The translations under genes were made by a program, and so were the position numbers. A stretch of 64,000 nt of DNA, taken from Datisca glomerata. Lineage: Eukaryota > Streptophyta > Magnoliopsida > Cucurbitales > Datiscaceae. The notes under the pieces are model-generated. The model saw nothing but the letters and a program-made list of their open reading frames with translations. It was not told the DNA's origin and made no database searches. How positions within the stretch are numbered: the stretch's first letter is position 1; every line of letters starts with the position of its first letter. Positions 21,797 to 33,538 of this stretch are shown here, in pieces. The stretch spans positions 1,128,805-1,192,804 of the forward strand of contig QANY01005768.1 in NCBI GenBank assembly GCA_003255025.1, read 5' to 3'.

Positions 21797-24000
21797 CTTA
21801 AAATAATGTGGCTTCTCACTATGATATGGCTTTTATTTATATCAAGTGAAATTGTTGAAAACTAGCTATTTAAAGGCCGGAAATGTTAGAGGTGATTGTG
21901 GATATCTGATAGCAATACATTTTACGATCAATATATCTTTAAAAAATCATACATAGACGATGAACAAACTCTTCAAGGGCTGCATTAGGCATTATAGTCG
22001 AAAGTATAAAGAATGAAGTTATTAGATGTTGCTCAATAATATTATAACAGTCAAAAAGCTATGCGTCGAACTTTACTCCCTTTGAGTAAAAATTTATTGT
22101 TTAAAATGTCAGTCAGCGCAAGCTCTGCTAAGCAATGACAGAGATTGGTAGTTCCATGACCTGAGACAGCCCGATCAAATCTAGACGGTCAAGATTGTGT
22201 GGAACATTACTTGGGAAAAAAATCATTTTTCTACTTTTTAACATTTCATCCCAGCTATCCAGATATATTTGGACGACTGGGATTGATCTTCCCCTCTGCA
22301 CTAGGTGTCCAACTATAGAGAATCCTCATCCGTTAGCGAATTAGGTGTAAAATTAACTAAAGAATAGGATTTCATCAGATATTTTCATTTTTCAAAGAAG
22401 GAAATATAAAGTGCTACATTAACGGTGTAAACAAGACAAATGTAAAAAAAGACCAAAACTCATTAGATATTTTCTCATTTAGCATGGCAAGACAAAATAG
22501 TCTAAGGTGGTTTTTTAGAGAAGTATTATGTCCACCCATAGAGTTTTCTTAAAAGACACATTCATTATTTCTAGTTAAAAAAATACAAATAGGCCCGGTT
22601 CATTATAAATGTGTTGGTTTTAAGATGAAATGACTGAAAAGTCTCGACAAAACTTTGGGTTTTTTGTCATCAAAAGCAAACATTAAAGGGAGTGAGTCAT
22701 TTTTTTAAATTAGAAGATGTGTTTATGTCTCTTAAACAAACTATATGAGGTGTCAGAATACTTTTTTCTTTTTTAATCTACACCGAAGTATTTTTTAACC
22801 CGTCGAGTTTATTATAACTCGATGTTTATTAACTTCTATCGATTTGAATGAGACTATTTTACATGTATATAAGTTGAGCTCTTGTAATTCATAGTTTTTT
22901 TACACGAAATTTAATTGGGAGCTTTGAGGTTTAATAGTAATACAAGAATCTACTATCCCGTTTCTCACTTTTTTCAATTGTTACTTTTCTTTTCATGTTT
23001 TTTTCAACGAGCGAACTGGAACTATGCCTGAATTGAACAACCCCTTTATAATAAAAAAAACACTATGAAGAATGGCATATAAGCTCCCTATGGACATGTA
23101 ATAAATAATCAGAAGTTTTTCATCTCTACTATAATAATAAGCCTAAAGAGGGACCAAACTTTTGTGTTTCACCTTCCCCCAAACTTCCAACTCCTCCTAA
23201 ACTCTTGTTCTAATACACTAATTGTACCCTTCAGTAAATTTACCAAATTAAACACCTTATCTACACCAAAAAACACTACGTTCTTATTATAGTCACTCTT
23301 CCATTTTCTTATATTCATTGCTTATGTGGTCACTATTTTCGACAACACCAGAATTACCGTCAGAGCAACTAGTTTGGACGTCTAGGGATTTCTTTAAATT
23401 TAGTAGTCACGATGCATTTAGCCCTTAATTTTGGTCTTTTGACCAGATCCGAGTAATATGTTAGGTCGAGTCAAATGTTAGGTGTGAGTAATTCATTTGA
23501 TCGGATTTGGGTAATATGTTGGATCGATTCAAACATAGGATGGATCTATTTGTTTTTTTCAAACTAGAAGGGTTATCTATGTCTTTTAACCAAATTATAA
23601 GAGGGTGTCAGTGTAAAAAGTCATTTTGAGTTTTTAAAATTAGAAAAAGTAAGGGTAATTTTGATATTATAAGACAATCTAGTGTCACTCGTATGCAATT
23701 TAACAATTTTGATTTTTTTGTTACTGAAAATAAACATTAAAAAACGTTTGAGTCATTTTTCAAATTATAAGTGATGTCTTTGTCTTTTAATCAAATTTGA
23801 TTCTCAAAATACTTTTTTTCTTTTTTTTTCTCAAAAAGAAAAACGGTGCAGGTGTGAAAGGATTACAGGATTTTTTTCTCTCATTGGTGGCGTGACTGAG
23901 ATGGCAGGAAGGCGGGGATTGGCCTCGAAGTTCTCAACTATTTATTTAGCGGATTATTCATCCAATCACTTCACTCCCTCCTTTTCTTTTCATCTTCTTC
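21797..24000. other. Intergenic DNA with diverged repeats, upstream of the protease gene
   Basis: No gene seen. Two stretches, about 22520-22770 and 23560-23830, share phrases such as AAACATTAAA..GAGTCATTTTT, AAATTA.AAG.TGTCTTTGTCTTTTAA and CAAAATACTTTTT, which points to two old copies of one element. 23880-24000 is the likely promoter and 5' UTR of the protease gene. Confidence 0.5.
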
Positions 24001-24025
24001 GATCCAATCCTCTCAAGGAAGGAAA

Positions 24026-27000
24026 ATGTCAACACCTCAGCCTTCTTGGGTTGCTTTGTTACTAATTTTCAGTTTCATCTCTGCCTTTCACGATCAGGTA
24101 TATACCTAAAAACTTCTGATTTAATTTTTCCTTGATTATGTTTTACTGCTTCTGTAATCCGTTCTTCTTATCCAAGTTTTGAGTAATCCTTAGTAGTTAG
24201 TAACGGCTAATCCTATTTGTTTTGGTTATAAATAGCAAAGATCATGGAATTTACTAGTCAATCGGTTGATCGGAATAATAAATTTTGTTTTATTTTGGAG
24301 GTAGGGACGGTGTCTCTTATGGCTTTGAACATAGTGTATTAGTTAAACGACAAATTACTAACACCACAGTATCCATAGAAAGCAGACTATATTCATGGCT
24401 TTGTTGCCTTTTTTACTTTTTCAGGCTTACGTAATTTTTATTGAAATTTGAAGCTCAGTTGTCCTCTAATCTATTTTCTGAAGTTTTGGTTCTGACAGTC
24501 ATTGGACCTCAATTATCTGCAGGTCGTTGCAGTGACGCAAGATCTCAAACTCAAGCATGAATCTCACATCCTCCAGGTTATCTTTCAAACCTGCAGCTTT
24601 TTTCCTTAAATCTTTTTTTTTTCTCCTTATCTTTTTGGCTGTGGGTCAACTAATGGTAGTTTTAATTCACAAATCACAAAAAACTGGAGAAGCTACCACT
24701 CATATCATTAGAGTATATTTAGATAATCCTGCTGGAGCCATGAACGAAGAAATTTTGTTCAAGTGTGACCTAGTTTGTTTGTGCGGCTTCTACTATCAAT
24801 ATTTCTTTAAGGTTGGTTTCTATTCAGAAAATTTTCTTGGTTTGCCTTGAAGGAGTCCATTGTTAAACATATAAATCAGCACGAGGCTGGATGGGAAGCT
24901 GCGATGAACCCTCGGTTTAGCAATTATACTGTAAGTTTAGCTGACTGTCTTCTCTTACTATTTTTTTTCTTTTTAATAATTCGTTTCTTTTAACATGCTA
25001 CACAACAATGAAAGTATGTTTTTGTTTCTGTTTTTGTTCTTTATTATTATTTTCTTTCTTAACTTCATGGTTGCCATGTAATTTCCCTAATGTGCAGGTT
25101 GGCCAGTTTAAGCATCTTCTTGGCGTCAAACCTACTCCGAGGGAGGAACTGAGGACCGTCCCTGTGATATCCCATCCTAAATCATTGAGGTTGCCAAAAA
25201 ATTTTGACTCAAGAACGGGGTGGCCACACTGTAGTACTATTGGAAGGATTTTAGGTTGGTTGGCCGTTAGTTTGTTGCGTTTTTAGACAGAATAAGAGTC
25301 TCCCTCTTTCTCTCCCTTCCCCTGCTTGTGGGTATGTGCGTTTTGAACTAATGCTTTCTGCTTTTTGTGACGTTGAATGCTGGATCAATTCTTTTAACCA
25401 AAGATCAGGTAACTGTCTTGTCCAATCCTCATTTTCTTTTCTTTCCATACTGTAATGGAACTATTATAATTCTCAGCACATTTTTATTATAATGATTCAG
25501 GGTCATTGTGGTTCTTGTTGGGCTTTTGGTGCTGTTGAATCACTTTCTGATCGTTTCTGCATCCATTATGGCGTGGTATAGCTGATGTTTTTTGTGGTCA
25601 ACTACATCGATTCTCTTATCTGTTATGAATACATAGTTCCCTCTCTCAGCTCTTCGTAGAAATTTAATCTTCATTTGTTAATTGCAGAATATGTCACTGT
25701 CCGTCAATGATCTTTTAGCATGCTGTGGGTTTATGTGTGGTGATGGTTGTGACGGGGGTTATCCAATATATGCATGGAGATACTTTGTCCATCATGGAGT
25801 TGTCACCGAAGAGGTAACGTAACATCATCCCCCTATCCCCCCTCGAAAGGGCAGTCTTTTTATATTATCATGTGATTGTCTTCATGACTATTCCTTTAGT
25901 CTCTGAGCTGTCTTTCCCTGGCTGTTGGTGCGTGACCACGAACAAATATTTGACCTTGCAGTGTGATCCCTACTTTGATGATATTGGTTGTTCCCACCCT
26001 GGTTGTGAGCCTGCATATCCTACTCCGAGGTGTGTTAGAAAGTGTGTTGACAAGAACAAATTATGGAGGCAGTCAAAGCACTATAGTGTCAGTGCCTATA
26101 GGGTCAGTTCTGATCCCTACAATATCATGGCAGAAGTTTATAAGAATGGACCAGTTGAGGTTTCCTTTACCGTATATGAGGTAAGAGAAGTTGATTTATT
26201 TGAGTTTGGTGCAACCTTTGAGCACCTGAGTTGTAATTTTTCCCATGCCATTTCTATATTTAATAAAAATTAAAAAGTTAGAGGAGAATTTCCTGTCAAT
26301 AAAAACTTTATTTGCTAGCCAAAGCTATAGCATAACAATTATTAACCACTTATTTAGCATTAATTGAAAAAAAAATCCACTTATTTAGCATCAAAAGATG
26401 CTTTTTCCCTAGTTCTCCACTACCCACTAAATTGGAATTTCAGGTTCTCATGTATCTCTTGGTATAGATCATAACATCACTATGTTTCTACCCATACATG
26501 ATGCATACAAACCCGTGTGCGTATACATACAAGTGTATATATGTAACCCTAAATTGGTGGCGTTTCTCATTCCATCTATATTTTTCTTATAATATTTTAA
26601 AGTAAATTCCAATCTTTGAACTCGTATTTGCCCTCTTTGGTTGATGTGTTTTTTTTTCATTTATTTGATTGAGAATAGTTGCTACCAATCCCTTTTGATT
26701 TTCTTGCTGTACTGCACCTTGGGGTTTACTTTCTTTACTAAATATACCTTTTACTGATTAAAAAAAGAAAAAGAAAAGTTGCGGCTAAGAGCTCTAATAT
26801 GAAATCACTTGCTTCATATTTGTAGCATCTGAAATAGAATATTCTTTTTTAAATATCAGTTCAAAAAATTAGTTGACATACTTATCATATCAAAAGCGTT
26901 ATGCAGTGTCCCAGCTAATTGTTGTAGTGTTTCTGAATATTTGCAGGACTTTGCTCACTATAAATCTGGCGTCTACAAACATGTAACTGGTGAGGAAATG

Positions 27001-27413
27001 GGAGGTCACGCAGTGAAGCTTATCGGATGGGGAACAACTGATGCTGGAGAAGATTACTGGGTATATTGATTTTTAATTCTTACGTTCAAATTTCATATTA
27101 ACACGATTTATCAAGTACCATATTGATTGGTGTACTTGGTTTACAGCTCCTGGCAAATCAGTGGAACAGAAGCTGGGGTGATGTATGTTTCTATTAAAAC
27201 CTATATACTTGAGAGTAAATTGTAGTAAATATGTTCATTGGTTTCTCCGATTAAACAGTAAATCTTGATTGGCAGGATGGGTACTTCATGATTAGAAGAG
27301 GAACAAATGAGTGTGGTATTGAGGAGGATGTAGTTGCTGGTCTGCCTTCATCCAGAAATCTCATAAGACAGACTGCAGGCGGGGATGGCGCTGATGCTGA
27401 TGTCTCTTTCTAA
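24026..27413 (+). CDS. CATHB: Cathepsin B-like papain-family cysteine protease
   Basis: Exons 24026-24097, 24523-24576, 24853-24930, 25098-25254, 25404-25408, 25501-25575, 25688-25813, 25962-26180, 26947-27060, 27147-27182 and 27276-27413 give 357 residues and TAA. Residues 1-22 are a signal peptide ([10 protein letters not shown] core), followed by a propeptide. The mature domain has the oxyanion Gln122 and catalytic Cys128 in [10 protein letters not shown], His283 in [11 protein letters not shown] and Asn304 in [16 protein letters not shown]. The cathepsin B occluding loop is seen as [17 protein letters not shown]. The acidic Ala/Asp/Gly tail is typical of plant members. Such enzymes enter the secretory pathway to vacuole or apoplast and are linked to senescence and defence-related cell death. 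Everything catalytic is present, so it is likely active. The 5-nt exon is required to keep frame and the Gln codon. Intron 2 contains a 100-bp repeat. Confidence 0.95.
24704..24803 (+). repeat. 100-bp block shared with intergenic DNA (copy 2), in protease intron 2
   Basis: Second copy of the block at 11793-11892, about 94% identical and gap-free. It lies within the 276-bp intron 24577-24852, ending about 50 bases before the acceptor. The frame is open across the whole block in both copies. Confidence 0.88.
25404..25408 (+). other. 5-nt microexon (ATCAG) of the protease gene
   Basis: The preceding exon ends in phase 1 (..ATT TTA G) at 25254. The sequence TTAACCAAAG|ATCAG|GTAACT supplies AT CAG, completing GAT CAG (Asp-Gln), and the next exon starts GGT CAT TGT in phase 0. 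Family proteins have DQGHCGSCW at this point, so both residues are required. The flanking introns are 149 and 92 bp, each GT-AG. Confidence 0.85.
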
Positions 27414-28010
27414 GAGTATGTTGTTCAAATCCAATCAAAGGAGAACTAGTTTTCATGTTATTTGTCAGTTGAAGACTAATTATGATTTATGCTTGGATTA
27501 AATGAAGCTGATTAATGTCACGAATGTATGATATATTTTTATAAACTGTACTGTTATAGGCAAATAATAGTCGAGAGTAAGTTACCATTTGGAGTGAATT
27601 TGGTCTGACCAATTGTTATTATGTTGGTGAGCTACTACAAAATTAATTGGAAAATTGCTCGACTACCGAGGAGGAGCTCCTTTGAAACCATTAAGGCTCC
27701 ATGTGCTTGTTTGATCAATAGTTTTCATCTTATGTCAACTTTATGAAGACTGATAGTGTGAGATGACTGAGATCTATATTAATTAACATTCTTGGCGATC
27801 AGTTTGAAAATAATAGCCGTCCGAATCGATCTGAACAGTCGTGATCTAACTGAATCGTTAAGATGAATTTTTTTTATTTTTCCCTTTTTCAGTTGACTCG
27901 ATATGGGCCGTTTGGTCAGGGATCAACTACCATCTGTCGTTGGCAAAACCTACTGTAGAAAATCCATATCCGAGTTGTATATAATTGAAAGACAGATGGT
28001 TGTGTAAGTA
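27414..28010. other. 3' flank of the protease gene, no gene seen
   Basis: Likely 3' UTR in the first ~150 bases, followed by AT-rich DNA without recognisable features. Confidence 0.5.
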
Positions 28011-28990
28011 ATTAGCTTGCAGTTTTCAAGTAGTTTAACTACTTGAATGCTTAGACTCCAACATAATGGTTCCTCCACTTGAACCCTCTAAATAGTAAAA
28101 TTTGCTGCTTGTAGTTGCAAGTAGTTTAAGTACCTGGGGGCTGCTCAAACATAATAATTCATTTACTTAAATATGTCTACTTGTATTATTCAAGTAGTTA
28201 ATCTTATCTACTTACAATATTCAAGTAACGTTAAAGTAGTTTAACTACTCGAGTGCTCAGACTTAAACATAATAACTCGTTTACTTGATACTACAAGTTA
28301 TAAATTTTTTGCTAGTTTAGTTACTTGAACTTGGGTGCACACAATCTTAATGGTTTGTTTACTTGGATTATTCAAAGAGTTAATCTTGTCTGTTTACGGT
28401 GTTCAAGAAATGTTAAAGTACTTTAACTACTTGAGCGCTCAAACTTATACATAATTACTCGTCTATTTGAATACTTCAAATAATAAGAATTTGCTTATTT
28501 TAGTTATTAGTGCTCAAAATCAATTTTAATAGCTGGTCTACATGAGTATCCAAAGAGTTAATCTTATCCACTTATAGCGTTTAAGCAATGTTAAGGACGT
28601 TTAACTACTTAAGTGCTCAGATTCAAACAAAAATATTATAACTTGTCTACTTTGAGTAATCTAGATAATAAAATTGATTGTAATTTACAGACTCAAGTGC
28701 TCATCCTCAAGCTTAATGGCTTGTCTACTTGAATTATTCAAGGGGTTAATTTTATCAACTTAATTGTTTAAGCAGTTTAAATACTTGGTTGTTTGTACGT
28801 TTTAAATACGTCTACTTGTACTCTTCAAATAACAATTTTGTTGGTACTTGAAGTGGTTAAGTAGTTTAATTACTTGTGATTATCGATACTCAAAACAAAA
28901 TGTCTCATCTCAACTTATTTACTTATAGCGTTCAAATAGTTTATATACTGTTCAGAATTAAAATGTCTCGTCTGCTTGAACATTCATAAT
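28010..28990. repeat. Diverged satellite-like array, period about 180 bp, with near-palindromic core
   Basis: The core AAGTAGTTTAACTACTTGA.TGCTCAGA recurs at about 28027, 28233, 28415 and 28593, with weaker copies to about 28990. Between cores are other shared phrases: ATAATAACTCGTTTACTTGA, TTATTCAAAGAGTTAATCTTATC and ACTTATAGCGTTCAAG. Spacing of the clear copies is about 206, 182 and 178 bases. Copies are strongly diverged, so the array is old. Confidence 0.75.
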
Positions 28991-30195
28991 ACCATATAGT
29001 TCATCTACTTAACTATTCAAAGAGATTGCTAGTGCACTAAGGTATAACACACTGTAATCATCCAACTTTGTGTAAGCACTCCATAATCATCAAACAAATT
29101 GATATGAAACCATAATTATCAATTTTTTTTTGCCGAAACTCTTAGTGGGTACATAATAATAAGCTTATTAGTCTTGAAATGATAATAATAGGTCATGAAT
29201 GACATTAAAATATCAAATTGTAAAGTTAAAGAAGGACATAATTATAACGTTTTGAAATTTTCAATCAATTGGGTGAAAAAAAAATTAAATTAACACTAAA
29301 TTGGAAATTAAATTTGGAGTACTTAAAAATACATTTTGGCCTTTAGGAAAGTACACATTAAAATTGAAAACTATTTGCAAAATTACGTAAAGAAGTGTAT
29401 TTTCTTTCGTTTTATATTTTCACTATAAGTTGACAGAGACTGTGCGCGTAAGAACGATTGCAAAATTTTCCCTCCTGTTTCTAACGTGGGAGACAGAATC
29501 AGAGCGAAGAACAAGAAAGGAGTCTATCGAAGGAACAATTGGTAAGCAAATGTTAAAATCCTTTTCCTCGATGACAATTTGATCGATATCTCGTGTCGAA
29601 ATTAAGCTTTACTGCCTTTTTCAAATGCTAACGTTTCTCAAGTTTTCCTTCTGTTCATTTTGCGTCCTGTTAGATCATTTTCTCATTACGATCGTAGATA
29701 TCACACTTGATCGACGATTGAAGGTAATCGATAATAACAATACACTGTGAATATGCGAGTTAATTTGGCATCGTGCGTAATTTGATTGAATCAAACTCTG
29801 TTGCTCCAAATTATTCGTTAAATGTTAGACTCCATATTACTCCTGAGCACTGTGCTATCGTGTTACAAGGGAAAAGAGGCTTTGTTTTTGCTCGTTCAGT
29901 CGCGGTGGTTTATTATTTTCTGTATCTGCGTTCTGTTCTTTTTTTTTCCCCTTTTCTTCGCTTGATGGAATTACGACGACCACTAACGACGACCACTAAT
30001 ATCTCATTGGAGTTTTCGTCCTAACAAAGTATGTTTTCTCTAAAACGTTTACATCAAATTGCTAAACAGAGTTGGAACTTTATAGGAGTGGAGTTAGCAT
30101 CTTATATCATATACGTCTACATTACAATATAAATATACATTTAATTGTCATCCGATGTCCAAATCTGAGATTTCTCGGCTTCCTTGATTATGCAG
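28991..30195. other. Promoter, non-coding first exon and 5' UTR intron of the next gene
   Basis: 28991-29430 is AT-rich without features. A probable non-coding exon (AGACAGAATCAGAGCGAAGA region) ends at 29541 at G|GTAAGC. The intron would run to the acceptor TTATGCAG at 30195, followed by 19 bases of leader before the ATG at 30215. The open frames at 29773-30024 and 30072-30260 lie in this intron and are probably chance. Confidence 0.5.
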
Positions 30196-30214
30196 CTTTT
30201 CCCAGAGGAATTAA

Positions 30215-31084
30215 ATGGAAAGCAAATCAATTGAAGTATCAAGGAAGCGTATCAAAATAGCAGTACGTTTCTTCATCCTTTTTTAATCGTCTCGTTATTA
30301 ACAATGCTAAAGCGGCTTGATGAGCATGGGCTTGGCTTGGCCTCCTTGGTGGTTATTGGTTTTGGGACTGATTGGTAGAATTTAGCAGATGGAAGATAAG
30401 GAGAGGGATGGAGGTGTTTCCGAGATGATAGAAAATGAAGTTTGTGAGACGATTAGTGAGGGATCTGAGGAGATGGAGCTTATTATCGCTCACATACTTG
30501 AAAAAATTGAATGCTTCACTCAGCTGGTAGTCATCCTTTTCCAGTTCATTTGATAAAAGTTTGTATAACTATGATTGCCAGCTATTAGCTACCTATCCTT
30601 GATAGTTGATTAGGACAGGACCTTTGGATTTTTCAGATGATACACCATAAACTAGAATCCCAAAGGTTTATGATAACACAGTCTTATTTGTAGATATCAT
30701 AATGGCTATCTCTGTTTTGTGCTTCTTTAACTTACCATTTCGTGGTAAGGTTTCCGAGATGCTGGAATCTGGGAAGACAGTGTTCAAAGAGCTTAGTAAT
30801 GAATTTGAAGAGCGAATTATTATGTGAGTTCAGATTTGAAATTAGGAATAAACTATTTATCTTTGATCAAATTTGTTTGTTCGGTCAATAATTTATGGGT
30901 TGACTTTGAATTCTCCTACCCCACCGACCCCCTTTCCATCTCTTTCAGGATACATAAGGAGCATATTGAGAAATGGCAGGAAGAAATCAAAGAACTGAGG
31001 TTGCTTGGTGCCTCAAATGAGGAGGCCAAAACTATTCTGCGTAATGCGCGAAGTTTACTTCAGAATGCTCATATTGATTCTTGA
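30215..31084 (+). CDS. Small charged helical protein of unknown function, four coding exons
   Basis: Exons 30215-30262, 30389-30526, 30750-30823 and 30949-31084 join in frame to 131 residues and TGA through GT-AG introns. I do not recognise the family. The start MESKSIEVSRKRIKIA is basic. The middle is acidic (MIENEVCETISEGSEEMELI). The C-terminal half is highly charged with heptad-like leucine/isoleucine spacing (LVSEMLESG, HKEHIEKWQEEIKELRLLG, LLQNAHIDS), which suggests helical coiled-coil packing. There is no signal peptide, membrane segment or metal motif. Evidence that it is real: four exons keep one frame, the splice sites are good, and a plausible 5' UTR intron lies upstream. Translation could also begin at the second-exon ATG (30389). 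Confidence 0.68.
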
Positions 31085-32920
31085 AGGTGCAAAAGAAGTA
31101 GATTACATTCTCAGGCTCTGATAGTTGTGTAAAAACTTACAGTGAAGATGCTCATGATGAGTTTCAATTGAAGTATGGGGTTATTTCTATAAAGAAACTA
31201 ATCCTTTTGTCTAGTTGTAAAAATGAACCTAGCTTTTATCACTAAATCAGTGCACTATAAATGCATCCCAACCTCATACGGGTTGTTGAAACATGAGAGC
31301 TGGAGTCTTTTGTTTTCGCATTCATTATTGTTCTTGCTATAGATTCCCTTAAATAATAAGCATTCTTGCGAGTGAAAGATCCCACTCCTGCCACACGATG
31401 AGGATTTTATACTAGTAGTTGGTTAACTTCCATGTCGTTCGTATATATAAAGTAAATTCGAGTCTAAATTGTTTAGCGACTGAATTTGAGGAAGTTGATT
31501 TTAGGTGCCGCAAGTGTGATGGTTAGTCGGCAGAATAATTGTTAATAGCTTGTGGGTAATTCTTGAAACTGAAGGTTGGCTACACAGTGAAATCTAGAGC
31601 TTGCTGATAAGTTTCTAGTTTAATAGTTACGGGGGTGGAACATTATAATAGCAGTTGTTACGAGTATTCTATTTTAAAAAAGAGAATAGTGTCGTTTTTT
31701 CTAGCACTAAATAATCGATGCACGTGCCGGGTTGTAATAACGTTATATACATAACGCTATGAATGTAATATTAATAATAACAGAAACAGATCAACACAGA
31801 GAGAAGATATTCAAGGAAGGCAAAATGTTAATCATTTTCATTTAGACGTCATTTGGTGCTGAGGATCCTGACGTCCATTGAGTTTGCCGATGTTGACATG
31901 TGGCAGTTTTAATATAGCTAGATAGATATATCTTTGAGAAAGCATTCATCAATATCTTAGGGTGGTTCTCGGATACCAAGTACTGGAGAATTAGTATTTG
32001 GCCAACGAAAATTAATATATGACGATACAACGTGATTAGTATATGGCAACACAAAATTATACATGACAACATAAAAATTAATACATGGCAATACAAAATA
32101 ATACATCATGATAGATATCAGAGATTAGGCACATGATACCATATACATATCATTTATACACAGATTTTACCCAGTCTACCCCATGATATCAATAAATTAT
32201 TTATTTGTTATATTTTGAATAATATTAGTCTATTTATTTTTTATGAGATGTCAAATATAAGTTATATACGGGTTGTGAATAAGTAATTTTAAATATGTTA
32301 AAAAAATTATACCATGTCAATGTGCAATATTGACATGTAGTATATTGACGTGAAAAAAGAAAAAAATAGTCCCCGCAATTTTTCACGGGGACATTTTAGG
32401 AAATGGTTGTTGTCTCCATTATTGATGAGTATAGAAATCTTACCCTTGATGTGTAAACCCAAAAACTGGAAGCTTTTTTGTCACGATCTTTTGGTCTATG
32501 CATGAACTGTCTTCAATCTACATGCCAAAACTGTGAGAGCTGTGAGAAACGTTGTTTCCCACGTTGTCGTCTGCGACCATCTGCTCCACAAATCATTGTT
32601 TGTTGTGAGCCGTGGACCATCGTGTATTTTCGAGACCCACCGTGAATCGATCCTCACGATCTTCCTCTATTTCTCGGGTGGTCAACCGATGACAATGTAT
32701 GGGCATTTGGAAGAATTCAAACTTTTCCTTCCTCTCAATTTTCGGCTTGGGAGAATGATAAGTCTCCTTATGGTTTTCTAGTCTCTCACGAACGATGCCA
32801 ATATATTCATGTTACATTTATGAAAGAAGCCTCTTATTTTTAGTGAAATTCAATGGCCAATGTTAACTAAAATTCTCTCTTAATTAAAAGTAAAACTAGT
32901 TAAATTAATTTTAATTAATA
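31085..32920. other. Intergenic DNA, no gene seen
   Basis: 3' UTR at the start. 32030-32105 has short repeats of the form ATACATGGCAATACAAAAT / ACATGACAACATAAAAATT. The open frame 32533-32781 has no recognisable similarity. Confidence 0.5.
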
Positions 32921-32924
32921 GTTT

Positions 32925-33538
32925 TCACCATTAAAATTAAGACTAACTTGGTTGACTGTTAGGTGTTCATGTCGTATCTATTTATTATATTTATTACAGC
33001 TACGACAATACCTAGAACCAATTGGCTAGTTTGGAGACCATGGGATGAAAATATTCATTGCTAAATAATTAATAAACTATACCTACGAAACCTATAATCA
33101 GATTTATTAATTACTAATTATAATTTATTCTACTATCAAATTGTAATTGAACTCCATTCATATTTTATACTACTCGATGTAATTATCTTTGACCTATTAT
33201 TTATTGTGTGCTGCCCCTCCATAATATTCCACATATATAATTAGATAAATTACTATCTAACTAATATATACACCTCTTGTTCCTTAAGTTTCATATCCCG
33301 TTCTATGATCAACCATGATAGTTTCTATACTTGATGTCTCAAGTAAAATCATCAAATTTCTAATAATCTATTAGAGATACTAAGCATTTAGTTTACTATG
33401 ATCACATAAATGGATTCTACTAAGAAGTTTTATGTCACTAACTTAAAAGTGTCTATGGACTATACGATTTAGAATTTATGCATTCTCACTATCTAACAAC
33501 TCAGTTATCCGATCTATAGACATATTGACTCACATTTT
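32925..33538 (-). repeat. Copia-type LTR fragment, tandem copy A
   Basis: Shares the order of blocks with copy B: TTAAAATTA.GAC..ACTTGGTTGACT, GTATCT.TTTATTA, GCTAAATAATTAATAAACT, ACTCGATGTAATTATCTTTGACC, GTGCTGCCCCTCCATAATAT, then AGAGATACTAAGCATTTAGTTTACTAT. It stops at the start of copy B. Confidence 0.75.

Noticed and set aside
28010..28990. CRISPR-like regular repeats
   Set aside because: Units are long, diverged and lack unique spacers, and the window is plant nuclear DNA.
32533..32781. 82-residue open frame
   Set aside because: No similarity, no splice partners and no promoter features; left as intergenic.
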